Shown here piece by piece: positions 63,856-64,000 of a stretch of 64,000 nt of DNA; positions within the stretch are counted from its first letter, which is position 1, and every line of letters begins with the position of its first letter. This stretch comes from Mesaphorura yosii (lineage: Eukaryota; Arthropoda; Collembola; Poduromorpha; Tullbergiidae). The stretch is taken from assembly GCA_009869945.1 (NCBI GenBank), contig WIXG01000110.1, positions 149,284-213,283 on the forward strand, written 5' to 3'. A program made the position numbers and the translations under genes. Below the pieces are notes generated by a model. It saw only the letters and a program-made list of their open reading frames with translations. It did not search any database and was not told the origin of the DNA.

Positions 63856-64000
63856 CTAGTAGCCCGTGTCCTCGAGTCACTCGAGGACAAAAGTATGCAT
63901 CAGTTTAAATCAGTTTATTCATAAATTGTTTAATAAATAAATTGCTAATAGTGATGGTGATGGTAGTGAATCACCACTGCTGGCCCAAAAACGCGTTCAG
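63856..64000 (-). mobile_element. Helitron 3' end, partial
   Basis: Read on the minus strand, a near-perfect palindrome at 63868-63888 (10-bp stem, single-base loop) is followed by ACGGGCTA and then CTAG at 63859-63856, next to a T. A GC-rich hairpin about ten bases before a terminal CTRR, with insertion at an A/T dinucleotide, is the signature of Helitron rolling-circle transposons. The element would extend to the right and leave the window, so its 5' TC end and any Rep/helicase gene are unseen. The visible 145 bases are AT-rich and noncoding, so it may be a nonautonomous copy. Confidence 0.55.

Overview
The window reads as nuclear DNA from an invertebrate animal, probably an ecdysozoan (arthropod or nematode-like). 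All genes that can be supported are on the + strand. Their exons are short and joined by GT-AG introns mostly of 60-130 bp, with a few introns of several kb. Polyadenylation signals (AATAAA) sit just after the stop codons. There are no operons, ribosome binding sites or other prokaryotic features. The species cannot be named from the sequence alone.

Layout. Positions 1 to about 32.2 kb show no recognisable gene, only scattered simple repeats, hairpins and a few weak exon-like stretches. At 32,857-33,809 lies a three-exon gene whose 266-residue product resembles securin, the separase inhibitor. It has a destruction box and an acidic middle, and its upstream region carries CCAAT boxes and a CHR-like TTTGAA. 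From 34.0 to 42.1 kb there is mostly nothing clear, apart from a truncated tRNA-like sequence followed by six T at 40.5 kb.

From 42,101 to 52,765 there is a complete 14-exon neuroligin gene. It encodes a signal peptide, a catalytically dead carboxylesterase-like ectodomain, a stalk, one membrane span and a long cytoplasmic tail, 1127 residues in all. Its intron 3 is 4.6 kb; every other intron is below 1 kb. The stop codon of the last exon overlaps a good splice donor, and several in-phase exon-like segments follow at 52.9-53.7 kb, ending in their own stop and AATAAA. They may be an alternative 3' end of the neuroligin transcript, a separate unrecognised gene, or a decaying one.

At 62,185 a second neuroligin gene begins in the same orientation. 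Its first three exons have the same phases and about 75-80% amino-acid identity in exons 2 and 3, and it runs off the right edge. This is a tandem duplication. The right edge, inside its intron 3, carries what looks like the 3' end of a Helitron transposon on the - strand.

Functionally, the two neuroligins would be postsynaptic adhesion proteins binding neurexin. The securin-like gene would act in chromosome segregation and has no evident functional link to them.
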